Assembly: GCA_017610245.1 (NCBI GenBank)
Contig: JAFCCK010000002.1
Location: forward strand, 1 to 17,193
Direction: 5' to 3'
DNA: 17,193 nucleotides
Source: Candidatus Iainarchaeum sp.
Lineage (GTDB): Archaea > Iainarchaeota > Iainarchaeia > Iainarchaeales > GCA-2688035
The notes beneath the pieces were generated by a model that did no database searches, had not been told where the DNA came from, and saw only the letters and a program-made list of their open reading frames with translations. Shown here piece by piece: positions 8,460 through 14,937 of the stretch (within the stretch, counting starts at the first letter, position 1; each line of letters starts with the position of its first letter). Both the position numbers and the translations under genes were made by a program.

Positions 8460-8521
8460 GTCTAGCCGTAGCTATGCCTTTGTGTGATAGAAAAGTATCA
8501 CGAAGGCACACATAGCTAGAC
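8460..8521 (-). promoter_or_regulatory. Long stem-loop at the 5' end of the S-layer leader
   Basis: A 62-bp imperfect inverted repeat. The outer arms GTCTAG/CTAGAC (8460-8465, 8516-8521) are followed by CTATG/CATAG (8472-8476, 8511-8515). Inner arms CCTTTGTG/CACGAAGG (8477-8484, 8499-8506) contain one G-U pair. There is a six-base bulge on one side and CACA on the other. The predicted transcription start (about 8523) lies immediately before it, so the mRNA would begin with this hairpin. A role in stabilising the transcript, or in sensing something, is inference. Confidence 0.6.
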
Positions 8522-8524
8522 CCG

Positions 8525-8545
8525 TATCCTTATAGAAGCAGGATA
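8525..8545. promoter_or_regulatory. Candidate operator TATCCT-N9-AGGATA
   Basis: A perfect 6-bp inverted repeat with a 9-bp spacer; the half-sites are 15 bp apart, about one and a half helical turns. It lies between the TATA box (overlapping its edge) and the predicted start site of the S-layer gene, the classic place for an archaeal repressor. The wHTH gene immediately upstream is an obvious candidate binder, but nothing here proves it. Confidence 0.45.
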
Positions 8546-8560
8546 TTTAAATACCTTTCG
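8544..8560 (-). promoter_or_regulatory. BRE/TATA promoter of the S-layer gene
   Basis: On the minus strand the purine-rich CGAAAGG (8554-8560) precedes TATTTAAATA (8544-8553), matching an archaeal BRE plus TATA box. Transcription should start about 25 nt downstream, near 8523, giving a leader of roughly 100 nt. The TATA box is palindromic, but only this side has a BRE-like purine tract, so the direction is clear. The remaining sequence to the wHTH stop (8561-8646) shows nothing I can name. Confidence 0.7.
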
Positions 8561-8646
8561 GTTGCTAAAAAGCTTGGAAAGGCTTCTTTTTGGCAACAGG
8601 GGGAAATTTAATGCTTTTGCAGTAAGCTATATCAACAATTAACGAA

Positions 8647-9282
8647 CTATTTGTATAGCTGTTGGTGGAATTTTTCCAACTCTTCTTTGTTCATTATTTT
8701 GGTTATATATTGGGTGTATTTCTGAATTATATCTGCCAAATCGACCAAACCGTCTTGGAGGTCTTGGGCGGAAATCTCTATCCTGTTCGGTTTTATTACC
8801 TCTATCGCACTGGGACCATAAAAAAACATGAATTTTATTAGCGAGGAAAAGTCCTTTACGGAGAAATTCACGTCAAGGTAAGCTGAATAGTATTCCCCTT
8901 CCTTGATAGGTTCGGCTTCTTCCAGGGCATATATTGTGAATGCCTTCTCTGACTGCAGAGCCTCTTTCACCTTACCCAGCTGCTTTTTCAGTAAATCAAG
9001 CTCTATTGCCTGCATTTCGATGAATGCTTTCAGCCTCAACTTGTTCATATCCTCCTCCGCTACCTCCTTTCTCCTCTGCACTTCCTTTGCAATGTTCTCC
9101 TTAAGCCTGTACTTGGTTGGATAGCCCTCTTTTTCAATTACATCCATCTTTAGCATTCCCTTTAACTCGTCCATCAGCTTGTGATAGGGGATGCTTAACT
9201 GTTTGTTCAATTCCTCTGCTGTTTTCGGCTCATGCAGCAGAAGCAAGGCAATCCTCTTTTGCTCTTCACTAAAGCGGCTCAT
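8647..9282 (-). CDS. Winged helix-turn-helix regulator with C-terminal sensor-like domain
   Basis: A 211-aa probable transcription regulator. Residues 1-65 look like a winged helix domain: helical MSRFSEEQKRIALLLL, TAEELNKQLSIPYHKLMDELKGMLKMDVIEKEG as the turn and recognition helix, then YPTKYRL as the wing. Residues ~66-107 are charged and heptad-like, probably a coiled coil for dimerisation. The C-terminal half (108-211) is a compact alpha/beta domain; FFYGPSAIEVIKP recalls the C-terminal extension of WYL-type regulators, a weak resemblance. The start is the ATG at 9282, preceded by GGTGGTGA; the GTG at 9294 is part of that site. It lies directly upstream of the S-layer gene on the same strand, so S-layer control is a reasonable inference. 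The ligand is unknown. Confidence 0.72.
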   Translation of the reverse strand: MSRFSEEQKRIALLLLHEPKTAEELNKQLSIPYHKLMDELKGMLKMDVIEKEGYPTKYRLKENIAKEVQRRKEVAEEDMNKLRLKAFIEMQAIELDLLKKQLGKVKEALQSEKAFTIYALEEAEPIKEGEYYSAYLDVNFSVKDFSSLIKFMFFYGPSAIEVIKPNRIEISAQDLQDGLVDLADIIQKYTQYITKIMNKEELEKFHQQLYK

Positions 9283-9411
9283 GATATTCACCACCTAAGA
9301 CCGATGGAAACACGCCGATGCAATCAAGCCACGGGGCTTTATTATGCAGCGGCATAAGAAACTCTCTCTAAAAAAATTTAAAAGGGTGTTGGGATACTCT
9401 TTATATTTGAT
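9283..9411. promoter_or_regulatory. Divergent promoter region between the wHTH and BofA-like genes
   Basis: A near-symmetrical AT box, A6-TTTAAAA (9371-9383), could serve both directions. For the + gene it lies about 32 nt before the ATG at 9412, giving an almost leaderless mRNA with no Shine-Dalgarno. For the - gene it would give a leader of about 70 nt containing the ATGC-N4-GCAT palindrome near 9343-9354. The operator-like TATCCT/AGGATA pair of the S-layer promoter is not present here. Confidence 0.4.
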
Positions 9412-9735
9412 ATGCTTATTCAGCTGCCTGCAAATGCTCTCAATACCCTTGGGGAAAGTACTGTAGGGATTGGCGAGCAGGCTGTTCAAACAATTGCCAA
9501 TAATCCCAGTGTGCTCGTTGTTGGGATAGTGCTGATTGCTGCCGCATTTGTGATATTCTATTTCCTGAAAAAGCTGATAGTGAACACCATTCTGGGGTTC
9601 ATTGGATGGATTCTGCTCATGGTTTTTATTGGCATTGAGGGGCCCCTCATTATACCCACCCTCGTAGTGAGCGTGATATTTGGTTTAGCTGGTGTTGGGG
9701 CATTACTTCTCCTACTCTTTTTTGGGGTAATTTAG
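9412..9735 (+). CDS. BofA-like small integral membrane protein
   Basis: A 107-aa protein with three hydrophobic segments (about 33-51, 57-75 and 80-105) after a mildly polar N-terminus. The pattern KLIVNTILGFIGWILLM...IIPTLVVSVIFGLAGVGALLLL resembles the conserved core of the BofA family. Bacillus BofA inhibits pro-sigma-K processing in sporulation, a process archaea lack, so archaeal relatives must do something else and the name indicates only family. The ATG lacks a ribosome-binding site and fits near-leaderless transcription. It ends with TAG and converges on the radical SAM gene with four bases between them. Confidence 0.68.
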   Translation: MLIQLPANALNTLGESTVGIGEQAVQTIANNPSVLVVGIVLIAAAFVIFYFLKKLIVNTILGFIGWILLMVFIGIEGPLIIPTLVVSVIFGLAGVGALLLLLFFGVI

Positions 9736-9739
9736 GTAA

Positions 9740-10759
9740 TCAAACGATTATCCCACTACTGAAGCCGCATTTCTTGCATTTTCCGCCCTTTGTAAGCTCA
9801 GGGGGCTCTGCTGAGAAGCCATAGCGCTTCACCAAAACAGCATTGCACTTTGGGCATAAAGTGGATTCTTCCTCAGCAACATTTCCAATGTAAACATATT
9901 TCAGCCCTGCTTTCAGTGCAACATCTTTTGCCTTGTGCAGCTTTTCCACATCTGTTGAAGGGAGATGCGACATTTTGTACATGGGGTAAAAGCGCGTAAA
10001 ATGTAGTGGAATCATTGCATCTATTGAAGCAACAAATTCCCCTACCTCCCTAAAATCCTCTTCGCTGTCATTGTAGCCCGGCACGATTAGGTTGGTGACT
10101 TCCATATGAGTTTTTTTCTTATGGAAGTAGGCAATATTTTCCTTCACAAATTCCATTTTGGCATTGCCACACACTTCCTTGTAAAAGCGCGAATCTCCCT
10201 TCAAATCAATATTTATCGCATCAAGAAAAGGAGCAATAGCATCTATACACTCTTTTGTCATATACCCATTTGAAACCCAGACATTGTAAAGCCCATTCTT
10301 GCGCGCCAGCTTCATTGTGTCGAGAGCATACTCCGCGAAAATTGTTGGCTCGATGTAAGTGTATGCAATGCCCTCAACGCCAGCAGCAAGCGTCTGCTCA
10401 ACAATTTGCTGCGGGGAAGTGAAGGGCACTTTTGCAATTACCTCCTCGCTCCTCTGCTGTGAAATGTTCCAGTTCTGGCAGTGGAGGCAGAAGTAATTAC
10501 AGCCGTAGGTTGAAATGCCCGTGCATTGTGTTCCAGGCTTGAAATGGAAAAGCGGCTTTTTTTCAATGGGGTCAATCTCCATTGTAAGGGTTCTGCCATA
10601 AACAAGGGAGTAGAGCTTTCCCCCCACATTCTTCCTGACGCCGCACTTTCCACTATCTCCTCTCTTAATTGCACAGGAGCGGTGGCAGAGGTTGCATTGT
10701 ACAATTCCCTGCTTGAGCGCTTTGTAGAAGAGCGCTTCATGCAATTCAGCAGCAGCCAT
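9740..10759 (-). CDS. amrS: AmmeMemoRadiSam-system radical SAM enzyme AmrS
   Basis: A 339-aa radical SAM enzyme. The CxxxCxxC motif binding the 4Fe-4S cluster is GCNYFCLHC (Cys 87, 91, 94). An N-terminal cysteine set (C22, C25, C29, C39 in QCNLCHRSC and KCGV) and a C-terminal CxxC pair set (LCPKC and KCKKC) look like metal sites. The region around HFKPGTQCTGISTYGCN is characteristic of the PflA-like family linked with AMMECR1 (AmrA) and Memo (AmrB). Those partners are not in this window. The substrate is not evident from sequence. The ATG at 10759 lies about 25 nt below an AT box (10777-10795), suggesting a leaderless mRNA. It is divergent from the next gene. Confidence 0.88.
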   Translation of the reverse strand: MAAAELHEALFYKALKQGIVQCNLCHRSCAIKRGDSGKCGVRKNVGGKLYSLVYGRTLTMEIDPIEKKPLFHFKPGTQCTGISTYGCNYFCLHCQNWNISQQRSEEVIAKVPFTSPQQIVEQTLAAGVEGIAYTYIEPTIFAEYALDTMKLARKNGLYNVWVSNGYMTKECIDAIAPFLDAINIDLKGDSRFYKEVCGNAKMEFVKENIAYFHKKKTHMEVTNLIVPGYNDSEEDFREVGEFVASIDAMIPLHFTRFYPMYKMSHLPSTDVEKLHKAKDVALKAGLKYVYIGNVAEEESTLCPKCNAVLVKRYGFSAEPPELTKGGKCKKCGFSSGIIV

Positions 10760-10814
10760 ATCTTATTATTACTTCTTTTATTAATTTAATAAATTATGTG
10801 AACGGTGGAATTTG
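10760..10814. promoter_or_regulatory. Short divergent promoter between amrS and the M14-like gene
   Basis: This AT-rich spacer holds overlapping TATA-like sequence TTTTATTAATTTAATA (10777-10792). For amrS it sits at the right distance for a leaderless start at 10759. For the + gene it precedes GGTGG (10804-10808), six bases before the ATG at 10815, which fixes that start; the in-frame TTG at 10812 lies inside the spacer. Confidence 0.45.
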
Positions 10815-11456
10815 ATGGCTAGGGTATTGTTTATAGTGAATGAGCATCCAAATGAGGCTTTTGCGATTTCGGTTGCGAGGGAAACTGCAAAATTGGTTAG
10901 GGCAGCAGGGCATACTGTTGCGTGGAGGAAGGTTCCAAGAGAGGCGACATATCTCGGGGTTATCCTTGATGCAGACAGGGCATTAAGCCATGAAGATGTG
11001 GTTAGAAGAAAAAAAACTGCAGAGGTGGTTGAGGGATTCCACAAAGAGGTTAAGCCTGAACTCACATACAAATTTCACTGCACGCCGCATGATGAACTCC
11101 TTTGGCGCAAATCGTATAAAAGGGCGAAAGCAGACTTTAGCATACGTGGCGGGAGAAGGAAGGACGGAACGCACTCTTATACAGTTGAGATGAAAGCTGT
11201 CTATAAGCCTTTCCCTAAAAGGCTGGATGATAGAATCACTAGCAAAACTGACGGCTGGGCAATTAGACGGGCAAGTTACTTGGAAAAAACAACATCGCAA
11301 TCCAAAACAAGGGAGCTTGGCTTAGATCCAGAAAAGTTCGCGGAGAGAATAGCCAAGGTAATTCTGAAAGAAAATATCCCAAAGAGAAGGGAAATCTTCA
11401 GAAGGAGGGGGAGAATCAAAAAGAAGAAACCATTGCTGAAACGGTGGAGGAAATGA
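10815..11456 (+). CDS. Unrecognised basic protein with an M14-like H-x-x-E...R...H...E layout
   Basis: I cannot assign this 213-aa protein to a family with confidence. It opens with a hydrophobic strand, MARVLFIV, then NEHPNE and a helix. The residues H11-x-x-E14, R55 (in LDADRAL), H88 (in KFHCTP) and E125 (in VEMKAVY) have the order, though tighter spacing, of the zinc ligands, substrate Arg and catalytic Glu in aspartoacylase/succinylglutamate desuccinylase-type M14 enzymes. The match is pattern-level only. The last ~25 residues are dominated by Lys/Arg, suggesting nucleic-acid or acidic-surface binding. Start at the ATG 10815 follows GGTGG. Its TGA overlaps the endonuclease Q start (ATGA at 11453), so the two are probably translated together. 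A flavodoxin-like start is the alternative reading. Confidence 0.6.
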   Translation: MARVLFIVNEHPNEAFAISVARETAKLVRAAGHTVAWRKVPREATYLGVILDADRALSHEDVVRRKKTAEVVEGFHKEVKPELTYKFHCTPHDELLWRKSYKRAKADFSIRGGRRKDGTHSYTVEMKAVYKPFPKRLDDRITSKTDGWAIRRASYLEKTTSQSKTRELGLDPEKFAERIAKVILKENIPKRREIFRRRGRIKKKKPLLKRWRK

Positions 11457-12730
11457 AAAAAACATTCAATGCAGACTTGCACTTCCATGGGCTTTACAGC
11501 GGCGGGGTGAGCAAAAACATGCTTCTCCCAGTAATTGCGGAGCAGGCTCGCTATAAGGGCCTGGATTTATGCTCCACAAGCGACATTACCTTTGGGAAAT
11601 GGCTGCAGCATTGCAGAGAGGAACTGGTGGAGGAAAGCAACGGGGTTTTCAAGCACAGGAAATTTGACACTTATTTTGTGATTGGAACAGAGGTTGAGTG
11701 CAAGGACAGGATTCACCACCTTGTATTTCTGCCTGATTTTGCTGCAGCGGAAACTTTTAGGGAGAGCCTGATGGGGAAAGGGAATCTGGATAGCTATGGG
11801 ATGGGCAGGCCAAAGCTTAGGATGAGCGCGCAGGAAGTTGCGGAAAGTGTGGTGGACGCTAGCGGCATTATTGGACCTGCTCATGCCTTTACCCCCTACT
11901 TCAGCGTGTATGCGCACTTTGATTCTGTGAAGGGAGCTTATGGCAGCATGGGAAAGGAAATTGGATTTATTGAACTGGGGCTGAGTGCTGATACTCACTA
12001 TGCCGATATGATTAGCGAAAACCACAATTATCAATTTATAACTGCTTCCGATTCCCATTCACCGTGGCCCTACAGGATTGGAAGAGAATTCATTAAGGTG
12101 GAATTGAAAGAGCCCTCCTTCAAGGAGCTGTGCAAAGCGCTTTGTGAAAGGGAGCTGGCAGCGATAAAGCTGAATGTTGGCTTGAATCCAAAGGAGGGGA
12201 AGTATCATTGTACTGCCTGTAATGTATGCTTTGAGAAGTACTCGCTGCGAGAGGCAAGGGTATTGCGGTTTAGGTGCAGGCGCTGCAGGGGAACTATCAA
12301 GAGGGGCGTAAGGGACAGGATTCTAATGCTGGCTGATGCTGCTGAGGGGCAACACCCCGAATTCAGGCCAAAGTATTTGCATGCAATTCCATTGGCTGAA
12401 ATAATTCAGGACGCATTGGATGTGAAGGCAATAAATTCCATGGGAGTACAGGGGCTCTGGCGCGAGTTTGTTGACCGCTTTGGGAATGAGATAAACGCTT
12501 TGATTGACGCTCCGATAGAGGAGCTGGGGAAGGTGAATGCGAAGGTCGCGCTTAAGGTAAATGCTTTCAGGCATGGATGGGTGCATTATATCCCGGGAGG
12601 AGGGGGCAATTATGGAAAGCCCGTCATTTGCAATTCGAAGGAAGAGTTTGAACGCAGGGAAAAAGAGCTGGGAGAACAGCTTGAATGCAGTTCTGCTTCG
12701 AGAGGCCAGAGCACCCTCAACGAATTTTAA
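11453..12730 (+). CDS. Endonuclease Q (EndoQ), PHP-domain DNA repair nuclease
   Basis: This matches the archaeal EndoQ family (about 425 aa), which cuts the strand 5' of deaminated bases such as uracil, hypoxanthine and xanthine, and of abasic sites. The PHP metal motif is NADLHFHGLYSGG at about 6-18. Further metal-ligand candidates are GTEVE (~78), GPAHAF (~141) and TASDSH (~197). A four-cysteine zinc module, CTACNVC...CRRC, lies around 240-275, followed by GTIKRGVRDRI typical of the family. The last seven residues, QSTLNEF, fit a PCNA-interacting (PIP) motif. EndoQ is known to work with PCNA in Thermococcales. The ATG at 11453 is chosen for the ATGA overlap with the preceding stop; the GTG at 11444 is within GGTGGAGG, its ribosome-binding site. 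Confidence 0.92.
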   Translation: MKKTFNADLHFHGLYSGGVSKNMLLPVIAEQARYKGLDLCSTSDITFGKWLQHCREELVEESNGVFKHRKFDTYFVIGTEVECKDRIHHLVFLPDFAAAETFRESLMGKGNLDSYGMGRPKLRMSAQEVAESVVDASGIIGPAHAFTPYFSVYAHFDSVKGAYGSMGKEIGFIELGLSADTHYADMISENHNYQFITASDSHSPWPYRIGREFIKVELKEPSFKELCKALCERELAAIKLNVGLNPKEGKYHCTACNVCFEKYSLREARVLRFRCRRCRGTIKRGVRDRILMLADAAEGQHPEFRPKYLHAIPLAEIIQDALDVKAINSMGVQGLWREFVDRFGNEINALIDAPIEELGKVNAKVALKVNAFRHGWVHYIPGGGGNYGKPVICNSKEEFERREKELGEQLECSSASRGQSTLNEF

Positions 12731-12738
12731 AGGTTGAG

Positions 12739-12781
12739 TGGTACAAAGATAGTGAAACTGCGTTTTAAAACTTTTACGAAC
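12739..12781 (+). promoter_or_regulatory. Bipartite promoter element, copy A
   Basis: The arrangement is TGGTACAAAGATA (12739-12751), ten variable bases, GTTTTAAAA (12762-12770), six bases, CGAAC (12777-12781). TTTTAAAA is the likely TATA box; transcription should begin near 12792, about 20 nt before the start codon at 12812. The upstream 13-mer then sits around -53 to -41, where archaeal activators bind. The same element with identical spacing occurs at 14938-14980. Confidence 0.65.
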
Positions 12782-12811
12782 CGAATTAATTTAGGTTATG
12801 GAGGGAATTGC

Positions 12812-12943
12812 TTGAAGTCGTTTTTTTCCAAGATTTTGAAAAAGAAAAAAAAGGGCAAAAAAAGCGAACCACGACAGCAATTCACAGAAGAGGATGAGGA
12901 AGAAGTGCTGGAAACGTTAAGAGACCTGCAGTACGTTGATTGA
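12812..12943 (+). CDS. 43-residue lysine-rich small protein
   Basis: A small gene of unknown function. I start it at the TTG at 12812, because GGAGGG (12800-12805) is six bases upstream; an in-frame TTG at 12734 would add 26 residues but has no ribosome-binding site and lies upstream of the TATA box. The product has an amphipathic, basic N-terminal half (KSFFSKILKKKKKGKK) and an acidic C-terminal half (FTEEDEEEVLETLRDLQYVD), so charge is strongly split. The first half could bind membrane or nucleic acid. The stop overlaps GAGGGGT, which serves as the Shine-Dalgarno for the phosphodiesterase ten bases on; the two genes are surely co-expressed. Composition is not low-complexity by chance alone, but no homology is claimed. 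Confidence 0.6.
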   Translation: MKSFFSKILKKKKKGKKSEPRQQFTEEDEEEVLETLRDLQYVD

Positions 12944-12953
12944 GGGGTAGCAA

Positions 12954-14333
12954 ATGGTGAAACGGGTTTTTGTTCTTGGATTAGATGCTTTCACGCCAGA
13001 ACTTTGCTTTAAGAGATTTAGGGATGAGATGCCAAATCTTTCGGCATTGATGGAAAAAAGCGCTTGGGGCATTAGCAATGGTGTTACCCCGCCATTAAGC
13101 TGCACTTCCTGGGTGGCCTTTGCAAAGGGAAAAAATCCAGGGGAGAGCGCAATGCAGGGTTTTACTTCCAGAAAGGATTTTGCTTATAATAAATTTTTTG
13201 TTGCGAACAGCACAATTATTGAAAAGGAGAGGATTTGGGATATACTCAGCAAACAGGGAAAGCGCTGTATTGTAATTAATGTGCCTGTTACCTATCCCCC
13301 CTATGATGTGAATGGAATAATGATAAGCAGTTTTTTAACTCCCAACGAGGACAGGGAATACTGCTACCCAAGAGAGATAAAAGAGGAAATCGACAGGATT
13401 GCTGATGGATATGTGATTGACGTAAAGGGCTTCAAGAAAAAGCCGAAGGATATTGTTTTTCGTGAATTGATTGAGATGGAGGAAAAACGCTTCAAGGTTA
13501 CCAAGGAATTTATCAAGAGCAAGGAATGGGATTTCTTCATAATGGTCACAACAGGCACTGATAGGATACACCATGCCTTCTGGGCTGATATGGATGAAGG
13601 GCATCCTGACCATAAAAAGGATACGCCCTTCAAGGATGCGATAAAAGATTACTACCGCTTCATTGATGAAAAGATTGGGGAAATCGCAGAATTGCTGGGG
13701 AAAGAGGATGCCTTGCTAGTAATGTCAGACCATGGCGCGAGAGATATGCATGGCTTTGTTAATGTGAATGAGTGGCTTATTAAAGAAGGTTATATGGAGA
13801 TGCTGGAATATCCAAAAGAACCGACGCTCTTTGATGAGGCAAAAATTGATTGGGGGAATACAAGGGTTTTTTGTACAGGGAATTATATTGGGAGAATTTT
13901 TATAAATCTGAAGGGAAGGGAGCCAAAGGGAATTGTTGATGAGCGCGATTACAAGGCATTGCGGGAAGAAGTAAGGGAGAAGCTGCTTGGGATAAGGAAC
14001 GAGGATGGTGAGAAGATGGATACAATGGTTTTTAGGAGAGAGGAAATTTACAGCGGCAAGCATCTGGAGATGCAGCCTGACCTGATTGTGCACTTTGACG
14101 ACCTGAAATGGGGGGCAAGCCAGATGATTGGCTTTGGGAAACTGTTTTCCCACACGGCGGACAAGGGGAGAAATGCCGCAAACCATTACAGAAGGGGCAT
14201 GTATCTGCTCAAAGCAGAAGGGGTAAAGCCAGGAAAGGGAAAAGATGTTGACCTGATTGATTTGATGCCAACCGTGCTAAAGTTGATGAATGAGAAGATT
14301 CCGCAGGATGTTGAGGGCAAGCCAATATTCTAG
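12954..14333 (+). CDS. Alkaline-phosphatase-superfamily phosphodiesterase/nucleotide pyrophosphatase
   Basis: A 459-aa metal-dependent hydrolase of the type I phosphodiesterase/nucleotide pyrophosphatase branch; no signal peptide, so cytoplasmic. Metal ligands appear in family order: D11 in VLGLDAF, D203 and H207 in TGTDRIHH, D259-H260 in VMSDHG, and H411 in NHYRRGMYL. The nucleophile should be S49 in PPLSCTSW. The C-terminal LIDLMPTVLKLM is typical of this group. Substrate could be a nucleotide-sugar, a nucleotide anhydride, a phosphodiester or a sulfate ester; the sequence does not decide. It follows the 43-residue gene under the copy-A promoter element and converges on an APS kinase with a 4-bp overlap, which hints at activated-sulfate or adenylate metabolism but is only context. 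Confidence 0.85.
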   Translation: MVKRVFVLGLDAFTPELCFKRFRDEMPNLSALMEKSAWGISNGVTPPLSCTSWVAFAKGKNPGESAMQGFTSRKDFAYNKFFVANSTIIEKERIWDILSKQGKRCIVINVPVTYPPYDVNGIMISSFLTPNEDREYCYPREIKEEIDRIADGYVIDVKGFKKKPKDIVFRELIEMEEKRFKVTKEFIKSKEWDFFIMVTTGTDRIHHAFWADMDEGHPDHKKDTPFKDAIKDYYRFIDEKIGEIAELLGKEDALLVMSDHGARDMHGFVNVNEWLIKEGYMEMLEYPKEPTLFDEAKIDWGNTRVFCTGNYIGRIFINLKGREPKGIVDERDYKALREEVREKLLGIRNEDGEKMDTMVFRREEIYSGKHLEMQPDLIVHFDDLKWGASQMIGFGKLFSHTADKGRNAANHYRRGMYLLKAEGVKPGKGKDVDLIDLMPTVLKLMNEKIPQDVEGKPIF

Positions 14334-14869
14334 TCCTTAAACCATCCTGCTTCCAGCAGCTTTTTGAAAAGCTTTTCAACTGATTCCTGCTCTGATTCCT
14401 TGTCGGTCTCAAGAACAAGGTCGGGGTTTTTTGGCTCCTCGTACTGTAGGGACACACCCAAAAAGTTTTCGAAGCCTGGCTCGTTGTTGCGGGCCTTCTT
14501 GTAGTGACCCTTTACATCCCGCTTCTCGCAGAGCTCTACCGGGCACTTGACATAAACCTCGAAGAAGCGAGGAATAATGTTTTTAGCATACTCCCTTACT
14601 TTCTGCGTTGGGGAGGCAACGCAGGCAATATTCAGGACACCGTTCTTGGAAATAATGGAGCAGATGTTTGCAACTCGCGTTATGTGCTTATCCCTTTCTT
14701 TCTTTGAGTAGCCAAGGTCTGAGGAAACGCCCTGCCTTAACTCATCGCCATCCAGAACAACCAACTTTGCGCCCATTGAGCGGAGCTTTTCGGCAAGATT
14801 GTTTGCAATAGTTGTTTTGCCTGAGCCATGCAATCCGGAAAACCAGATGGTGCCTCCTTTTGCCTCCAT
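14330..14869 (-). CDS. cysC: Adenylylsulfate (APS) kinase
   Basis: APS kinase phosphorylates adenosine 5'-phosphosulfate to PAPS, the sulfate donor for sulfotransferases. From the ATG at 14869 (179 aa, normal length) the motifs are: P-loop GLHGSGKTT (12-20), DGDELRQG (40-47), KKERDKHITRVA (56-67), a VASP motif with the serine at 86 (usual ISPYR is here ASPTQ), and the strongly conserved RDVKGHYKKA (117-126). FLGVSLQYEEP replaces the common FTGIDDPYE. The P-loop and RDVKG box make the family clear. The reading frame extends upstream to 14959, but the added residues are not family-like. No ATP sulfurylase or sulfotransferase is in the window, so the pathway must be completed elsewhere or the substrate differs. 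Ends in TAG, overlapping the phosphodiesterase by 4 bp. Confidence 0.87.
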   Translation of the reverse strand: MEAKGGTIWFSGLHGSGKTTIANNLAEKLRSMGAKLVVLDGDELRQGVSSDLGYSKKERDKHITRVANICSIISKNGVLNIACVASPTQKVREYAKNIIPRFFEVYVKCPVELCEKRDVKGHYKKARNNEPGFENFLGVSLQYEEPKNPDLVLETDKESEQESVEKLFKKLLEAGWFKD

Positions 14870-14873
14870 TTGC

Positions 14874-14915
14874 AACCCCTTTGAAATATTATGTGGTGTA
14901 AACCTTAAAGGGGTT
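14874..14915 (-). promoter_or_regulatory. Inverted repeat over the APS kinase ribosome-binding site
   Basis: A perfect 9-bp inverted repeat, AACCCCTTT (14874-14882) and AAAGGGGTT (14907-14915), with a 24-nt spacer. In the cysC mRNA the downstream arm contains the G-rich stretch four bases before the ATG at 14869, so a hairpin would hide the likely ribosome-binding site. A TATA-like ATAAATT (14932-14938, minus strand) would start the mRNA near the upstream arm. It could instead be a protein-binding operator. Confidence 0.45.
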
Positions 14916-14937
14916 TTGGGAGAGGTTACCCAATTTA

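Noticed and set aside
9295..9489. 64-codon minus-strand ORF upstream of the wHTH gene
   Set aside because: It covers the divergent promoter and overlaps the BofA-like gene; no supporting start signal.
12734..12811. 26-residue N-terminal extension of the small lysine-rich protein
   Set aside because: The extension lies across the promoter element and TATA box and lacks a ribosome-binding site; GGAGGG supports the start at 12812.
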